Of a stretch of 64,000 nucleotides of DNA, positions 11,362 through 21,908 are shown in pieces. The notes beneath the pieces are model-generated. The model ran no database searches. It saw nothing but the letters and a program-made list of their open reading frames with translations, and was not told the origin of the DNA. This DNA is from CALMFQ01 sp964495595 (GTDB lineage: Bacteria; Pseudomonadota; Gammaproteobacteria; Burkholderiales; SCOH01): NCBI GenBank assembly GCA_964495595.1, contig CAZBWH010000001.1:1-64000 (forward strand). Reading direction: 5' to 3'. The position numbers and the translations under genes are program-made. The number at the start of each line of letters is the position of its first letter. Position 1 is the first letter of the stretch.

Positions 11362-13412
11362 AATGTCACCGTCACGCCAGCCAGCGCACTGGTGCCCGGA
11401 TCGCGAAAATCAAACGGCATCGGGTGGCGCCGGTCGAACAGGTTATTGACCTCGACAAAACCGCCGAACGCTGCCCCACCCTGCCGGACTGGATCGCTTT
11501 GCAGGCGCAGATTGGCCAGCGCGTAGTGGCCGTATGCCTTGCGGCTGCTTTGCGCCGTGCTGTCCCAGTAGCGACCTACCCACTGGCCGTAAGGCATCAG
11601 TTGCCAGCCAGACCGCAGCGGTACGGTCAATCCGGCATTGAGCATAGTGTCGGGTACAAACGGGATCGCGGTGCTGGCCTGATCGTGGATCAGCGGGTTG
11701 TCGATCTGGGTGCGGGTGCGGGTCAGGTTGGCAAAGCCGCCCAGCTGGCCGGCCGGAGCGTAGCGCAGATCGAGCGCCACGCCGGTCGAGCGCGCCGACC
11801 CGGCATTTTCGGAACGGGTTTGCGAGGGAATGGCGCTGACGACGTTGGTCACGATGGCGTCGTCGAGGGTATTGAGAAACGCCCGCACGCCGATTTTCAG
11901 TGCCCCGGCCGGCTGCCAGTCCAGGCCCAGATCGCGCCCGAGGCCGCTTTCCGGCCGCAAGCCTGGGTTGGCCAGCTCGCCGCTGGCCGTGGGTACGTTG
12001 ACCGTGCCGCCGATCTGCTTGGCCGACGGCACCATGAAACTGCTACCGGCATTGGCATACAGCGCCACGCCCGGCGCCGCGCTGTAGCGCAGCCCCAGGC
12101 TCCACAAGGTTTTGCGCCAGTCGGCACTCGGCACTGCCGGCTGCTGGCCATCCAGCAAGGCATAACGGTGCTGGATGCGGTTGTGGCGCAGCCCCAGGCG
12201 GAATACCCAGTCCTGCCACTGCAGTTTTTCCTGGGCGAACAGCCCGGTCGATCGCGCCTGTGCCTCGTTGCCGGGCAGCCGGCCACCGCCGACCGGTTCG
12301 CTGGCGGTGCGGTAATCCACCCACTGCGCGTCGGCCCCGACGGTCAGCAGGGCACGCGGGCCGTGCAGATAGCTCAGGGTCAGATCCAGCGGCCGGATCG
12401 TCTGCCCGGTGGTGTCGCGGCTGATCAGCGCATCGCCGGCTGGCCAGTTGTCGTTGGCAAAGCTGCGATCCGAACGCCGCTGGCCAGCCTTGACCTGCAG
12501 ATGCAGCGATGGGTTGAGCTGGTTGGCGTAGGCCAGATTGAGCATATCGTAGCGGTGGTCGAAATCACGGTTGGGACGGCCCATGTCGCCCTCGTGCCCG
12601 GCGTGATGGACGAACAGCGACAGTGTGTGGTCAGGGCGCCCCAGTGACTGGCTGAGTTTGGCGTAGACCTTGAGCTTGCGGTAATCGGGATGATTGCTGG
12701 TCTGCAGCCACGAATTCTCGGCGCCGTACTGGGTGTAGTCGGCCCGCTCGATGCTTGCGCCGGCAAAATAGCTCAGGCCCTCGCGCCGCCCCTGGTGGTA
12801 GAGCCGGCCGTGCACGGTGCCGGCGCTGCCGGCCGCCCACTGCATCCGGGTCAGCGGCGCATCAACCCGTTCACGCAGGATGAAATGGGTCGTGCCCGCC
12901 AGCGGCGCCTCGTTGCCGACGAAATCCATCGTCAGGTAATTCGAATACATCACCGCCGCCGGGCCCTTGTACGCCTCGACCCGCTCAATGGCCCACACGT
13001 CGATGCTCATCGCATCGGCAAACGAATCAACCGGCAGCCCGTCGAGCAGATAGCTGTTGTATTTCGGGCCCAGCCCGCCATACGAGCCCCAGTTGGCATC
13101 GTTGCGCGACAGCACATTGACGAACTGGCCCGACGAAAACTGCAGCAGCGCTGCCAGATTGCCCTGCTGGCCGGCCAAGGTATCCAGCTCGGCCCCGCGC
13201 AATACGGTGATGCTCTGGGTGGCGGAATCCGCCGGCTGCGCCACCTTGGCATCGGTCACCACGATATCCGCCAGCTGGTCCAGCGAAGTCAGGTCGACAA
13301 ACTGCCCCAGCGGCATGGCACGAAACGCGCTCCCGTCCTGGTCAGCCCCGGCAACCGCCCAGCCCGGCCACACCAGCACCAGCATTCCCCACCACCGCAC
13401 GACGCTTTGCAT
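11358..13412 (-). CDS. TonB-dependent outer-membrane receptor
   Basis: A 684-aa outer-membrane protein with a signal peptide (MQSVVRWWGMLVLVWPGWAVA). A TonB-box-like segment (DIVVTDAKV) precedes a plug domain (SITVLRGAELDTL..., YLLDGLPVD, IERVEAYKGPAAVMY). The rest is a 22-strand-type beta barrel ending in an aromatic residue (VTVTF). ATG at 13410-13412 follows a good GGGAGGTGAAC ribosome site. Family members import siderophores, cobalamin, metals or saccharides; nothing here fixes the substrate. It is first of four overlapping genes ending in c-di-GMP signalling proteins, which suggests substrate sensing as well as, or instead of, uptake. Confidence 0.92.
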   Translation of the reverse strand: MQSVVRWWGMLVLVWPGWAVAGADQDGSAFRAMPLGQFVDLTSLDQLADIVVTDAKVAQPADSATQSITVLRGAELDTLAGQQGNLAALLQFSSGQFVNVLSRNDANWGSYGGLGPKYNSYLLDGLPVDSFADAMSIDVWAIERVEAYKGPAAVMYSNYLTMDFVGNEAPLAGTTHFILRERVDAPLTRMQWAAGSAGTVHGRLYHQGRREGLSYFAGASIERADYTQYGAENSWLQTSNHPDYRKLKVYAKLSQSLGRPDHTLSLFVHHAGHEGDMGRPNRDFDHRYDMLNLAYANQLNPSLHLQVKAGQRRSDRSFANDNWPAGDALISRDTTGQTIRPLDLTLSYLHGPRALLTVGADAQWVDYRTASEPVGGGRLPGNEAQARSTGLFAQEKLQWQDWVFRLGLRHNRIQHRYALLDGQQPAVPSADWRKTLWSLGLRYSAAPGVALYANAGSSFMVPSAKQIGGTVNVPTASGELANPGLRPESGLGRDLGLDWQPAGALKIGVRAFLNTLDDAIVTNVVSAIPSQTRSENAGSARSTGVALDLRYAPAGQLGGFANLTRTRTQIDNPLIHDQASTAIPFVPDTMLNAGLTVPLRSGWQLMPYGQWVGRYWDSTAQSSRKAYGHYALANLRLQSDPVRQGGAAFGGFVEVNNLFDRRHPMPFDFRDPGTSALAGVTVTF

Positions 13413-13588
13413 GTTCACCTCCCACTTGCCCTGCCCCGCAAGGCACCCGCATTCAGCATAGCAACCGCCGGGCAAACATGAACGGCAAATCGGCCACCGT
13501 TTGGCCAGCAATACGGGTTACGGCTGCGACGCGAGACAGCGTTCGGCGGTATGCTGTCACGGTTTCGATGGCCAGGTGGAGAGATTCG

Positions 13589-14716
13589 ATGCGAGCCAGA
13601 GCGGTTGGTGAGTGCTGGGTGGGCAGGGCGATATTCTGGCTGATCTGCTGGCTGGCCGGCACTGCGGTCGCGCTGGCAGACCCGACGCCGGCCCGGCTGG
13701 AAGTGTTCGTGCGCGAAGGCTGTCCGCACTGCGCGGCGGCCAAGGCGTATTTGCCCGCCTTTGCAGCAAGCCGGCCGGGGCTGCAGGTGGTGCTGCGGCA
13801 GGTAGACCGCGACCCGGCGGCGCAGCGCGACTGGCAGCGGGTGTCGCAGGCTTCTGGCGTGTGGCCGCCGGGGTTGCCGACCTTTGCCATCCAGGGCCGG
13901 TTGATGGTGGGATTTGACGACGAACAGCGCACCGGCCCCTTGCTGGCGGCGCTGGTCGATCAAGCGGTGGTGGCGCCGGCGCTGGAGTCGGGCTGGCTGG
14001 GCACGCTGAGTGTCGAGCGGCTGGGGTTGCCGCTGTTCACGCTGGCGATCGGGCTGCTGGACGGGTTCAATCCGTGTGCGATGTGGGTGCTGCTGTTTTT
14101 GCTGTCGATGCTGGTGCACCTGCGCAGCCGGGCGCGGATTGCGCTGATTGCCGGCACCTTTGTCGCCACGGGCGGGCTGATCTATTTTGCCTTTCTGGCC
14201 GCGTGGCTGAACCTGTTTTTGCTGCTGCCGCTGACCGACGCGCTGCGCTGGGGGCTGGCTGCGCTGGCGTTGGCGATCGGTGGAGTGAATGTGGCAGACG
14301 CCGCCCGTGGCGGAAGCGATTTCACCCTGGCGATCCCGGCGTCGGTCAAGCCGGGGCTTTACGCACGGGCGCGGGCCGTGCTGCGCGGCGAAACCCTGCT
14401 GGCATCGATGGCCGGAGTCATGGTGCTGGCGGTGGTGGTGAATTTTGTCGAGCTGCTGTGCAGCGCCGGGCTGCCGGCCCTGTACAGCGCGGTGCTGGCG
14501 CAGCAGCCGCTGGATCAATGGCAGCGAACCGGCTATCTGGCGCTGTATATCGTCGGCTACGTGGCGGATGATTCCCTGATGGTGGCGCTGGCCGTGACGG
14601 CACTGGGCAGCAGCAAATTATCCGAACGCAGCGGCCGCTGGCTGAAGCTGGTGAGCGGTTTGACCATGCTGGCGATGGGCGGGCTGCTGGTGCTCAAGCC
14701 AGGCTGGCTACTGTAA
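13589..14716 (+). CDS. Glutaredoxin-like domain fused to DsbD/CcdA-like membrane thiol transporter
   Basis: A 375-aa membrane protein. After a signal/TM segment (~10-30) comes a glutaredoxin/thioredoxin-like domain with active-site CPHC (FVREGCPHCAAAKAYL). About six TM helices in DsbD/CcdA style follow. The two membrane cysteines expected of such electron transporters are visible, in DGFNPCAMW and FVELLCSAGLP. It probably passes electrons across the inner membrane to an N-terminal redox domain. ATG 13589 follows GGTGGAGAG; upstream starts lack a ribosome site. It is divergent from the TonB receptor and convergent with the MBL gene, with a REP-like repeat between. The physiological partner is unknown. 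Confidence 0.8.
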   Translation: MRARAVGECWVGRAIFWLICWLAGTAVALADPTPARLEVFVREGCPHCAAAKAYLPAFAASRPGLQVVLRQVDRDPAAQRDWQRVSQASGVWPPGLPTFAIQGRLMVGFDDEQRTGPLLAALVDQAVVAPALESGWLGTLSVERLGLPLFTLAIGLLDGFNPCAMWVLLFLLSMLVHLRSRARIALIAGTFVATGGLIYFAFLAAWLNLFLLLPLTDALRWGLAALALAIGGVNVADAARGGSDFTLAIPASVKPGLYARARAVLRGETLLASMAGVMVLAVVVNFVELLCSAGLPALYSAVLAQQPLDQWQRTGYLALYIVGYVADDSLMVALAVTALGSSKLSERSGRWLKLVSGLTMLAMGGLLVLKPGWLL

Positions 14717-14724
14717 AGGTCACC

Positions 14725-14795
14725 GGGCTGCAAGCCGCTCTGGTATTGCCTCGCAGGCCGGCCTGCAGACCGCGCCCCTATTGCCTTGCAGGCCG
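14725..14795. repeat. REP-like dimeric repeat, family 1, copy A
   Basis: Two ~34-bp units in tandem, each of the form GGCTGCAAGCC-gctctggtattgcc-GCAGGCC, i.e. a GC-rich stem of GGCNTGCAGGCC type with a TGGTATTG centre. The element fills the gap between the convergent genes at 13589-14716 and 14797-15864. Related copies lie near 26.89, 50.54, 54.22 and 57.93 kb. Confidence 0.75.
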
Positions 14796-14796
14796 G

Positions 14797-15864
14797 TCAG
14801 TAACGGCGGGTTTCGCCGATCCGCATCACAAAAAACTGCTCGGCGTCGATTTCGGCCTCCTGCAGCGCCGTAGCCAGATCCCGCGGCGGCTGGTCGAGCG
14901 GTTCGTCGGTCAGCTCGAAGCAGCCCCAGTGAATGGCAAACGCCTGGCTGGCCCCCAGATCGCGCAGTGCCTGCACCGCCTCCCACGGGTCAACGTGCTG
15001 GGCACGCATGAACCAGCGCGGCTCGTAGGCGCCGATCGGCAATGCGGCCAGGTCGATGCCGGGAAAACGCTGGCCGATGTCGTGAAAATCTTTGGAATAA
15101 CCGCTGTCGCCGGCAAAGTAAAAGCGGAACGCCGGGGCATCGACGATGAATCCACCCCACAGACTCTGGTTACGGTCGGTCAGGGTGCGGCTGCTCCAGT
15201 GCTGGGCAGGAACGAAATGGATCGTCAGCCCCCGGACAAGGTGCGACGCCCACCAGTCCAGTTCGATCACATCGTGCAGGCCGCGCCGGACAAACCAGTC
15301 GCGCAGCCCCAGCGGCACCAGAAAGCGCGGCGGGCCGCCAGCCTGGTCGCGCAGCCGGCGCACGGTGTAATCATCCAGATGGTCGTAGTGGTTGTGCGAG
15401 ATCAGCACCAGATCGATCGGCGGCAATTGCTCCAGCGCAAGTCCTGGCGGGCTGTGGCGACGCGGACCGGCAAAGGGCACCGGCGAGGCCCGCTCGCCGA
15501 ACACCGGATCGGTGAGCACGTTCACCCCGCCCGCCTGCAGCAACACGGTGGAATGGCCGATCCAGGTCACGGTGGTCTGTTCGCGGTTGCGCTGCAGAAA
15601 ATCGACCTGAGGCTCGGCACGCGGCAGACGGTAGCCGCCTTCCGGCTGCCGTGGGTGGCTGTTGCGCCAGGCATCCCAGCGCCAGCGAAAAAAATCGCGC
15701 CCGCCGGGCTCTGGGTGCGGGTAGTTGTTGCGAAAACCGTCGGGAGTGTGGTGAGGACGAGAGGGAGGCATGGCGCCATTATCTGCGGCAAGCCACGCCG
15801 GCAGCAAGAGCCCGGCCAGCAACGCCAGCCAAGATATTCGCCCCGCTGCTGCCCGGCTGATCAC
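14797..15864 (-). CDS. MBL-fold metal-dependent hydrolase (UlaG/NAPE-PLD-like)
   Basis: A 355-aa protein with an N-terminal hydrophobic segment (ISWLALLAGLLLPAWLAA; signal peptide or anchor). The metallo-beta-lactamase core is typical of the RomA/NAPE-PLD-like group: TWIGHSTVLLQ, TDPVF, the metal motif SHNHYDHLD, HFVPAQHWSSR, FAGDSGY, and a terminal AIHWGCFELT histidine. Substrates of bacterial members are largely unknown (phosphodiester lipids or lactones are possibilities). The GTG start at 15862-15864 lies six bases after the PHA synthase stop, so the two are probably co-transcribed. Confidence 0.85.
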   Translation of the reverse strand: MISRAAAGRISWLALLAGLLLPAWLAADNGAMPPSRPHHTPDGFRNNYPHPEPGGRDFFRWRWDAWRNSHPRQPEGGYRLPRAEPQVDFLQRNREQTTVTWIGHSTVLLQAGGVNVLTDPVFGERASPVPFAGPRRHSPPGLALEQLPPIDLVLISHNHYDHLDDYTVRRLRDQAGGPPRFLVPLGLRDWFVRRGLHDVIELDWWASHLVRGLTIHFVPAQHWSSRTLTDRNQSLWGGFIVDAPAFRFYFAGDSGYSKDFHDIGQRFPGIDLAALPIGAYEPRWFMRAQHVDPWEAVQALRDLGASQAFAIHWGCFELTDEPLDQPPRDLATALQEAEIDAEQFFVMRIGETRRY

Positions 15865-15870
15865 GACCGG

Positions 15871-17616
15871 TCAGTGTTCCTGCACATACTGGCCAGGTGC
15901 GTCGGCCAGCTTGCGGTAACGGCGGCTGGCGGCCGGCGGAGGCACTTCTGCGCCGGCGCTGGCCAGCAGCCAGTCGCGCCAGTCTCCCCACCACGATCCC
16001 GCCTGCTGGCTGAGGCCGAGCTTCCAGCTGTCCGGATCGGCCTGGCCCTGAGCCTCGCCGCTCCAGAAGGCCCGCTTGGGCGGATTGACCGGCGGATTGA
16101 CGATGCCGAGAATGTGGCCGGAGCTGGACAGGGTGTAGCGCACCGGCCCCTGTACCCGCTGACTGATCCGGAAAGTCTGCCGCCACGGGGCAATGTGGTC
16201 TTCCTCGCAGCCAACCGCGTACAGCGGCAGGCGAATGCGCGCCAGGTCGATCGGCTCGCCGGCAATGGTCAGCGCATCGGGCTGCACCAGCCGGTTGTTG
16301 AGATAGAACTCGCGCAGGTAGAACGCATGCATCCTGGCCGGCATGCGGGTGGTGTCCATGTTCCAGTACAGCACATCGAACGCCGGCGGGGTTTCGCCGT
16401 ACAGGTAGTTGTGCACCCAGTAATGCCAGATCAGGCTGTTCGAGCGCAACATGCGGAACGAGCTGGCCATTTCCTTGCCATCCAGATAGCCCTTGCTGTC
16501 CATCATCCGCCCGATCGCCTGCAGCCCGCCTTCGTCGATGAACACCTCGATATCACCGGCCTTGCTGAAATCGGTGAGGGTGGTAAACAGCGTCCAGCTG
16601 GCCACCGGCATCGCAGCCGGGTCGCTGAACTTGCGCGCCAGCCAGGCCATGTAGATCGACACTCCGGTGCCACCCAGGCAATAGCCAGCCAGGTTGACCT
16701 GGTCGCTGCGGCAGATGCTGCGGGCCACATTGACGATCTGGTCGATGCCTTCGACGATGTAATCATCCAGCGTCACGTCGCGCATGGCGGCGTCCGGATT
16801 TTTCCAGCTGGTGATGAATACGGTGAACCCCTGTTCGGTCAGCCATTTGACCAGGCTTTTCTTGCTGGTCAGATCGAGGATGTAATACTTGTTGATCCAC
16901 GGCGCGACAATCACCACCGGCACCGCACGCACCTTGTCGGTGGCCGGCAGGTACTGGATGACTTCCAGCAGCCGGTTGCGGAACACTACCTGCCCCGGCG
17001 TCGTGCCCAGATTCTGTCCCACCTTGAACGGCCGGGTATCGGTCATCGAAATATCGCCGGCACGCCAGTCGTGCAGGAACATCTGCAGGCCATGCTGCAG
17101 GCTCTGCCCACCGGATGTGACCGCCTTCTGCATCGCCACCGGATTACTGAACAGGAAATTGGTCGGCGCCAGCGCATTGAGCACCGTACGCATCCAGAAC
17201 GCCCCGCGGCGCCGTTCGGCTTCGGACAGGCCGGGGGTTTCGTACAGGTGATCCTGCAGCCAGTGAGTGTAGAGCAGGTACCACTGCTTGACGATGTCCC
17301 AGGTGGGGCTGTCGGTCCACACCGGGTCGGCAAAGCGGCTGTCTTCCGGGTGAGAGGCCACCACGTCCTCGCTCGGCATCCCCAGCGCCCGCATCCACGA
17401 ATGCTGCACCAGCGCCAGCCATTCGTTGGCCAGATGCTGGCTGGCCTGCATCGCCTCTTGCGGATGATCGCGCCAGGCGGCCTGGGCACGCCAGAGCGTA
17501 GTGATCATGCCGTAGGGGTCGAACGTTTGCCCCAGCCGCTCTTGCAGGCCCTGGTAACGGTTGCAGCTATCCTTGCCCGCCAGCATGCAAGGGGGATCGT
17601 TGTGCGAGAGAAACAT
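15871..17616 (-). CDS. phaC: Poly(3-hydroxyalkanoate) synthase, class I type
   Basis: A 581-aa alpha/beta-hydrolase-fold polymerase that joins hydroxyacyl-CoA units into PHA granules. The PhaC N-terminal domain is present (FNPVAMQKAVTSGGQSL-type segment). The lipase-box-like GYCLGG carries the catalytic cysteine, GCEEDHIAPW the aspartate and SSSGHILGIVNPP the histidine; PWINKYYILDL is also typical. Length fits class I enzymes. A strong GGACGGAGG ribosome site precedes the ATG at 17614-17616. No phaA, phaB, phasin or phaR gene lies in the window; the only operon partner is the MBL hydrolase. Confidence 0.93.
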   Translation of the reverse strand: MFLSHNDPPCMLAGKDSCNRYQGLQERLGQTFDPYGMITTLWRAQAAWRDHPQEAMQASQHLANEWLALVQHSWMRALGMPSEDVVASHPEDSRFADPVWTDSPTWDIVKQWYLLYTHWLQDHLYETPGLSEAERRRGAFWMRTVLNALAPTNFLFSNPVAMQKAVTSGGQSLQHGLQMFLHDWRAGDISMTDTRPFKVGQNLGTTPGQVVFRNRLLEVIQYLPATDKVRAVPVVIVAPWINKYYILDLTSKKSLVKWLTEQGFTVFITSWKNPDAAMRDVTLDDYIVEGIDQIVNVARSICRSDQVNLAGYCLGGTGVSIYMAWLARKFSDPAAMPVASWTLFTTLTDFSKAGDIEVFIDEGGLQAIGRMMDSKGYLDGKEMASSFRMLRSNSLIWHYWVHNYLYGETPPAFDVLYWNMDTTRMPARMHAFYLREFYLNNRLVQPDALTIAGEPIDLARIRLPLYAVGCEEDHIAPWRQTFRISQRVQGPVRYTLSSSGHILGIVNPPVNPPKRAFWSGEAQGQADPDSWKLGLSQQAGSWWGDWRDWLLASAGAEVPPPAASRRYRKLADAPGQYVQEH

Positions 17617-17717
17617 GGAATACCTCCGTCCTGCAAGCAGGGGCTGAGGGCCGGCAGCCGGCCGTGAAACAGAGGTTTAAGCATAGGCAGCGACCCCGGC
17701 AGCAGCAAGCCGCCGCA

Positions 17718-19208
<1,491 letters not shown>

Positions 19209-19214
19209 GGTCGC

Positions 19215-20588
19215 TCACCAGAACCCGAAACCGACTTCGAACAGTTTTTCCACCTTGGGCAGCAGGCGCTTGTTGGCAACGAACACGATCAGGTGATCGC
19301 CCGTTTCCACCTGCAGCTGATGATGTGCCATCAGCACCGCATCGCCGCGCACAATGGCGCCGACCGATGCTCCGTCGGGAAAATGAATCTCGTGCAGCCG
19401 GCGCCCGACCAGCCGTGAGGTTTTGCGGTCGCCGTGCGCCACCGCCTCGAACGCCTCGGCGGCACCGTGGCGCAGGCTGTGTACCGTGGCCATGTCGCCC
19501 CGCCGCACATGCGCCAGCAAAGAGCCGATCATCATCTGCGACGGTGAAATGGCGATATCGATCTTGCCTCCCTGCACCAGATCGACGTATGCCCCGCGAT
19601 TGATCAGCGCGATCACCTTGCGCACGCCGATTTTCTTCGCCAGCAGCGAGGCCATGATGTTGTCTTCGTCGTCATTGGTCAGCGCCAGGAATACATCCAT
19701 TTCGCCGACGTTTTCGTCGTCGAGCAAATCCTCGTCGGTCGCCTCGCCGCGCAGAACCAGCGTGTTGCGCAGTTTTTGCGCTAGCCAGTCGGCCCGTGCC
19801 GGGTTGGATTCGATCAGCTTGACCTGGTAGTCGTTCTCGATTGCCCGCGCCAGCCGATAGCCGACATTGCCGCCGCCGGCAATCATCACCCGCCGCACAC
19901 TTCGGTCGACATTACGCAACTCGCGCGCCACGGCACGAATCTGCCCGGCCGGGGCGATGAAAAACACCTCGTCGCCCTCCTGCACCGTAGTGCTGCCATC
20001 GACGGCAATCGCCCGGTCGCTGCGGTAGATGGCCGCCACCCGGATATCGACCCCGGGCAGATGCTGCGGCAGCTCGCGCAGTTGCCGGCCGACCAACAGG
20101 CCATCGGAACGGGCCCGGATCGCCACCAGCCGTGCCCGGCCATCGGCAAAATCCAGCACCTGCAGGGCTTCTGGGTAGTCAAGCAACTGCCGCAGCCGCT
20201 GGGTGAGGATGTCTTCCGGGCTGATGGCAAATTCAACGCCGAAATGCTCGGCCAGAAACTGCGGATCGTGGCGGTGGTATTCGGTCGAGCGAATGCGGGC
20301 GATGCGGGTCGGCACGTTGAACATCACCCGCGCCAGCTGGCAGGCCACCATGTTTACCGCGTCCGACGGCGTTACCGCCAGCAGCAGGTCGGCATCGTCC
20401 AGCCCGGCCTCGCGCAGCACCCGCGGCTCGGCGGCGTTGCCACACACGGTGCGCAGGTCAAAACGGTCCTGCAGGAATTTCAGCCGCTCGGTGTCGGGGT
20501 CGACGATGGTGATATCGTTGGTCTCGCTGACCAGATGCTCGGCCACCGAACCGCCCACCCGGCCGGCGCCGAGAATGGTGATTTTCAC
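19215..20588 (-). CDS. trkA: Trk system potassium transporter regulatory subunit TrkA
   Basis: A 457-aa cytoplasmic protein built of two RCK repeats. The first Rossmann motif is ILGAGRVGGSVAEHL with the acidic end TIVDPD, and the second is MIAGGGNVGYRLARAIE; each is followed by an RCK_C domain. It gates TrkH in response to nucleotides. The start is GTG (20586-20588), placed immediately after the ntrX stop with no spacer, so translation is probably coupled. Length equals E. coli TrkA (458 aa). Confidence 0.95.
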   Translation of the reverse strand: MKITILGAGRVGGSVAEHLVSETNDITIVDPDTERLKFLQDRFDLRTVCGNAAEPRVLREAGLDDADLLLAVTPSDAVNMVACQLARVMFNVPTRIARIRSTEYHRHDPQFLAEHFGVEFAISPEDILTQRLRQLLDYPEALQVLDFADGRARLVAIRARSDGLLVGRQLRELPQHLPGVDIRVAAIYRSDRAIAVDGSTTVQEGDEVFFIAPAGQIRAVARELRNVDRSVRRVMIAGGGNVGYRLARAIENDYQVKLIESNPARADWLAQKLRNTLVLRGEATDEDLLDDENVGEMDVFLALTNDDEDNIMASLLAKKIGVRKVIALINRGAYVDLVQGGKIDIAISPSQMMIGSLLAHVRRGDMATVHSLRHGAAEAFEAVAHGDRKTSRLVGRRLHEIHFPDGASVGAIVRGDAVLMAHHQLQVETGDHLIVFVANKRLLPKVEKLFEVGFGFW

Positions 20589-21860
20589 TCAGGCATGCTC
20601 CTCGAGCTGGCGACGGGAAAAACGGATGCCAAGCTGCTTGAGCTTGCGGTACAGATGCGTGCGCTCCAGGCCGACTTTTTCTGCCACCCGGCTCATGTTG
20701 CCGTTTTCCAGTTTGATGTGGTGTTCGAAATAGTGGCGCTCGAAAATGTCGCGCGCCTCGCGCAATGGCAAATCCAGCGCATCGGCGGTGCCCAGGGTCT
20801 GGCGTACCACATACGGCGCCAGCAGCCGGTTGACATCCTGGGCGCTTATGTCTTCACTGCCAGCGGTCAGCGCCAGGCTGGACACGATGTTCTGCAACTG
20901 GTCGAGATTGCCCGGCCAGTCGTGGTTGCGCAGCGCATTCAGCGCGGCGATATCGAATTTCACCGGATGGCCCCGCCGCTCCTCGATCTGGCGCTGCAGG
21001 ATCTGCACGGCCAGTTCGGGGATGTCTTCGCGGTGGGCACGCAGCGGCGGCAGCACCAGTTGCAGCCCGGACAAGGCGGCAAACAGGCCCTGGTCGTAGC
21101 TGCGATCCTGCAGGATTTCGGCCGGCGGCCGGGCAATCGCCGTCACCAGGCGGATATTGTATTTTTCCAGCCGCGCCAGCACCTGCATCAATCCTTGCTG
21201 GGCTCGCGGCACCAGCTTGCCGATTTCACGCAGGAACAGCACGCCGTTGGCCGATTGCTGCAACAGCTCGGCCGGGGCATCGAGCGCCTTTTCGGCGCTG
21301 GCTGGGGCAACGAACACCTGGCCCGGGCCGACAAAAAAATGCGCACAGGCTTCGAACCCTGCCCCCGGCTCGCCGACCAGCAGCACCGGCGCTTTCAGCG
21401 GCAACACCCGTTCCAGTTGCTTTTTCAGCTCGGCGATCACCGCCCCCCGTCCCAGGCTGGACAGGTTCAGCTCTGGCCGAAGCCTGGCCACGCCGCCCTT
21501 GAGGGCTTTTTGCACCGTGGCCAGCAACTTCTGCAACGCAATCGGCTTTTCCAGAAAATCAATCGCACCGATGCGGGTGGCCTCGACGGCGGTGTCGACC
21601 GTGCCGTGGCCAGACATCATCACCACTGGCATGGTCAAGAAACCGTTGTTGGCCCATTCGCGCAGCAGGGTGATGCCGTCGGTGTCGGGCATCCAGATGT
21701 CGAGCAAGACCAGATCGGGGCGCATCTGGGTGCGAATCCGGCGCGCTTCGGCGGCATTTTCGGCCAGCCGCACGCTGTAGCCCTCGTCCTGCAGGATTTC
21801 CTGCAGCAGTTCGCGGATGCCGATTTCGTCATCCACGATCAGAATCTGGTTTCCTGCCAT
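20589..21860 (-). CDS. ntrX: NtrX-family response regulator with degenerate AAA+ domain
   Basis: A 423-aa DNA-binding response regulator partnered with NtrY. The receiver domain (ILIVDDEIGIRELL, LVLLDIWMPDTDG) is intact. The central sigma-54 activator domain is decayed: the Walker A position reads GEPGAGFEA without GK-[ST], and no GAFTGA loop for sigma-54 contact is visible. The C-terminal Fis-type helix-turn-helix (MSRVAEKVGLERTHLYRKLKQLGI) is intact. It probably acts as a phosphorylation-controlled regulator of sigma-70 promoters, as reported for Neisseria NtrX. The ATG at 21858-21860 fits the family start; an upstream start at 21890 is less likely. Confidence 0.9.
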   Translation of the reverse strand: MAGNQILIVDDEIGIRELLQEILQDEGYSVRLAENAAEARRIRTQMRPDLVLLDIWMPDTDGITLLREWANNGFLTMPVVMMSGHGTVDTAVEATRIGAIDFLEKPIALQKLLATVQKALKGGVARLRPELNLSSLGRGAVIAELKKQLERVLPLKAPVLLVGEPGAGFEACAHFFVGPGQVFVAPASAEKALDAPAELLQQSANGVLFLREIGKLVPRAQQGLMQVLARLEKYNIRLVTAIARPPAEILQDRSYDQGLFAALSGLQLVLPPLRAHREDIPELAVQILQRQIEERRGHPVKFDIAALNALRNHDWPGNLDQLQNIVSSLALTAGSEDISAQDVNRLLAPYVVRQTLGTADALDLPLREARDIFERHYFEHHIKLENGNMSRVAEKVGLERTHLYRKLKQLGIRFSRRQLEEHA

Positions 21861-21908
21861 AGTGCCGTGTTCCTGCCAGTCAATTTTCAAAATGCCGCCA
21901 ACAGCCCG

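Noticed and set aside
14746..17667. 973-codon plus-strand ORF opposite the MBL and phaC genes
   Set aside because: Antisense shadow of phaC and the MBL hydrolase with no motifs.
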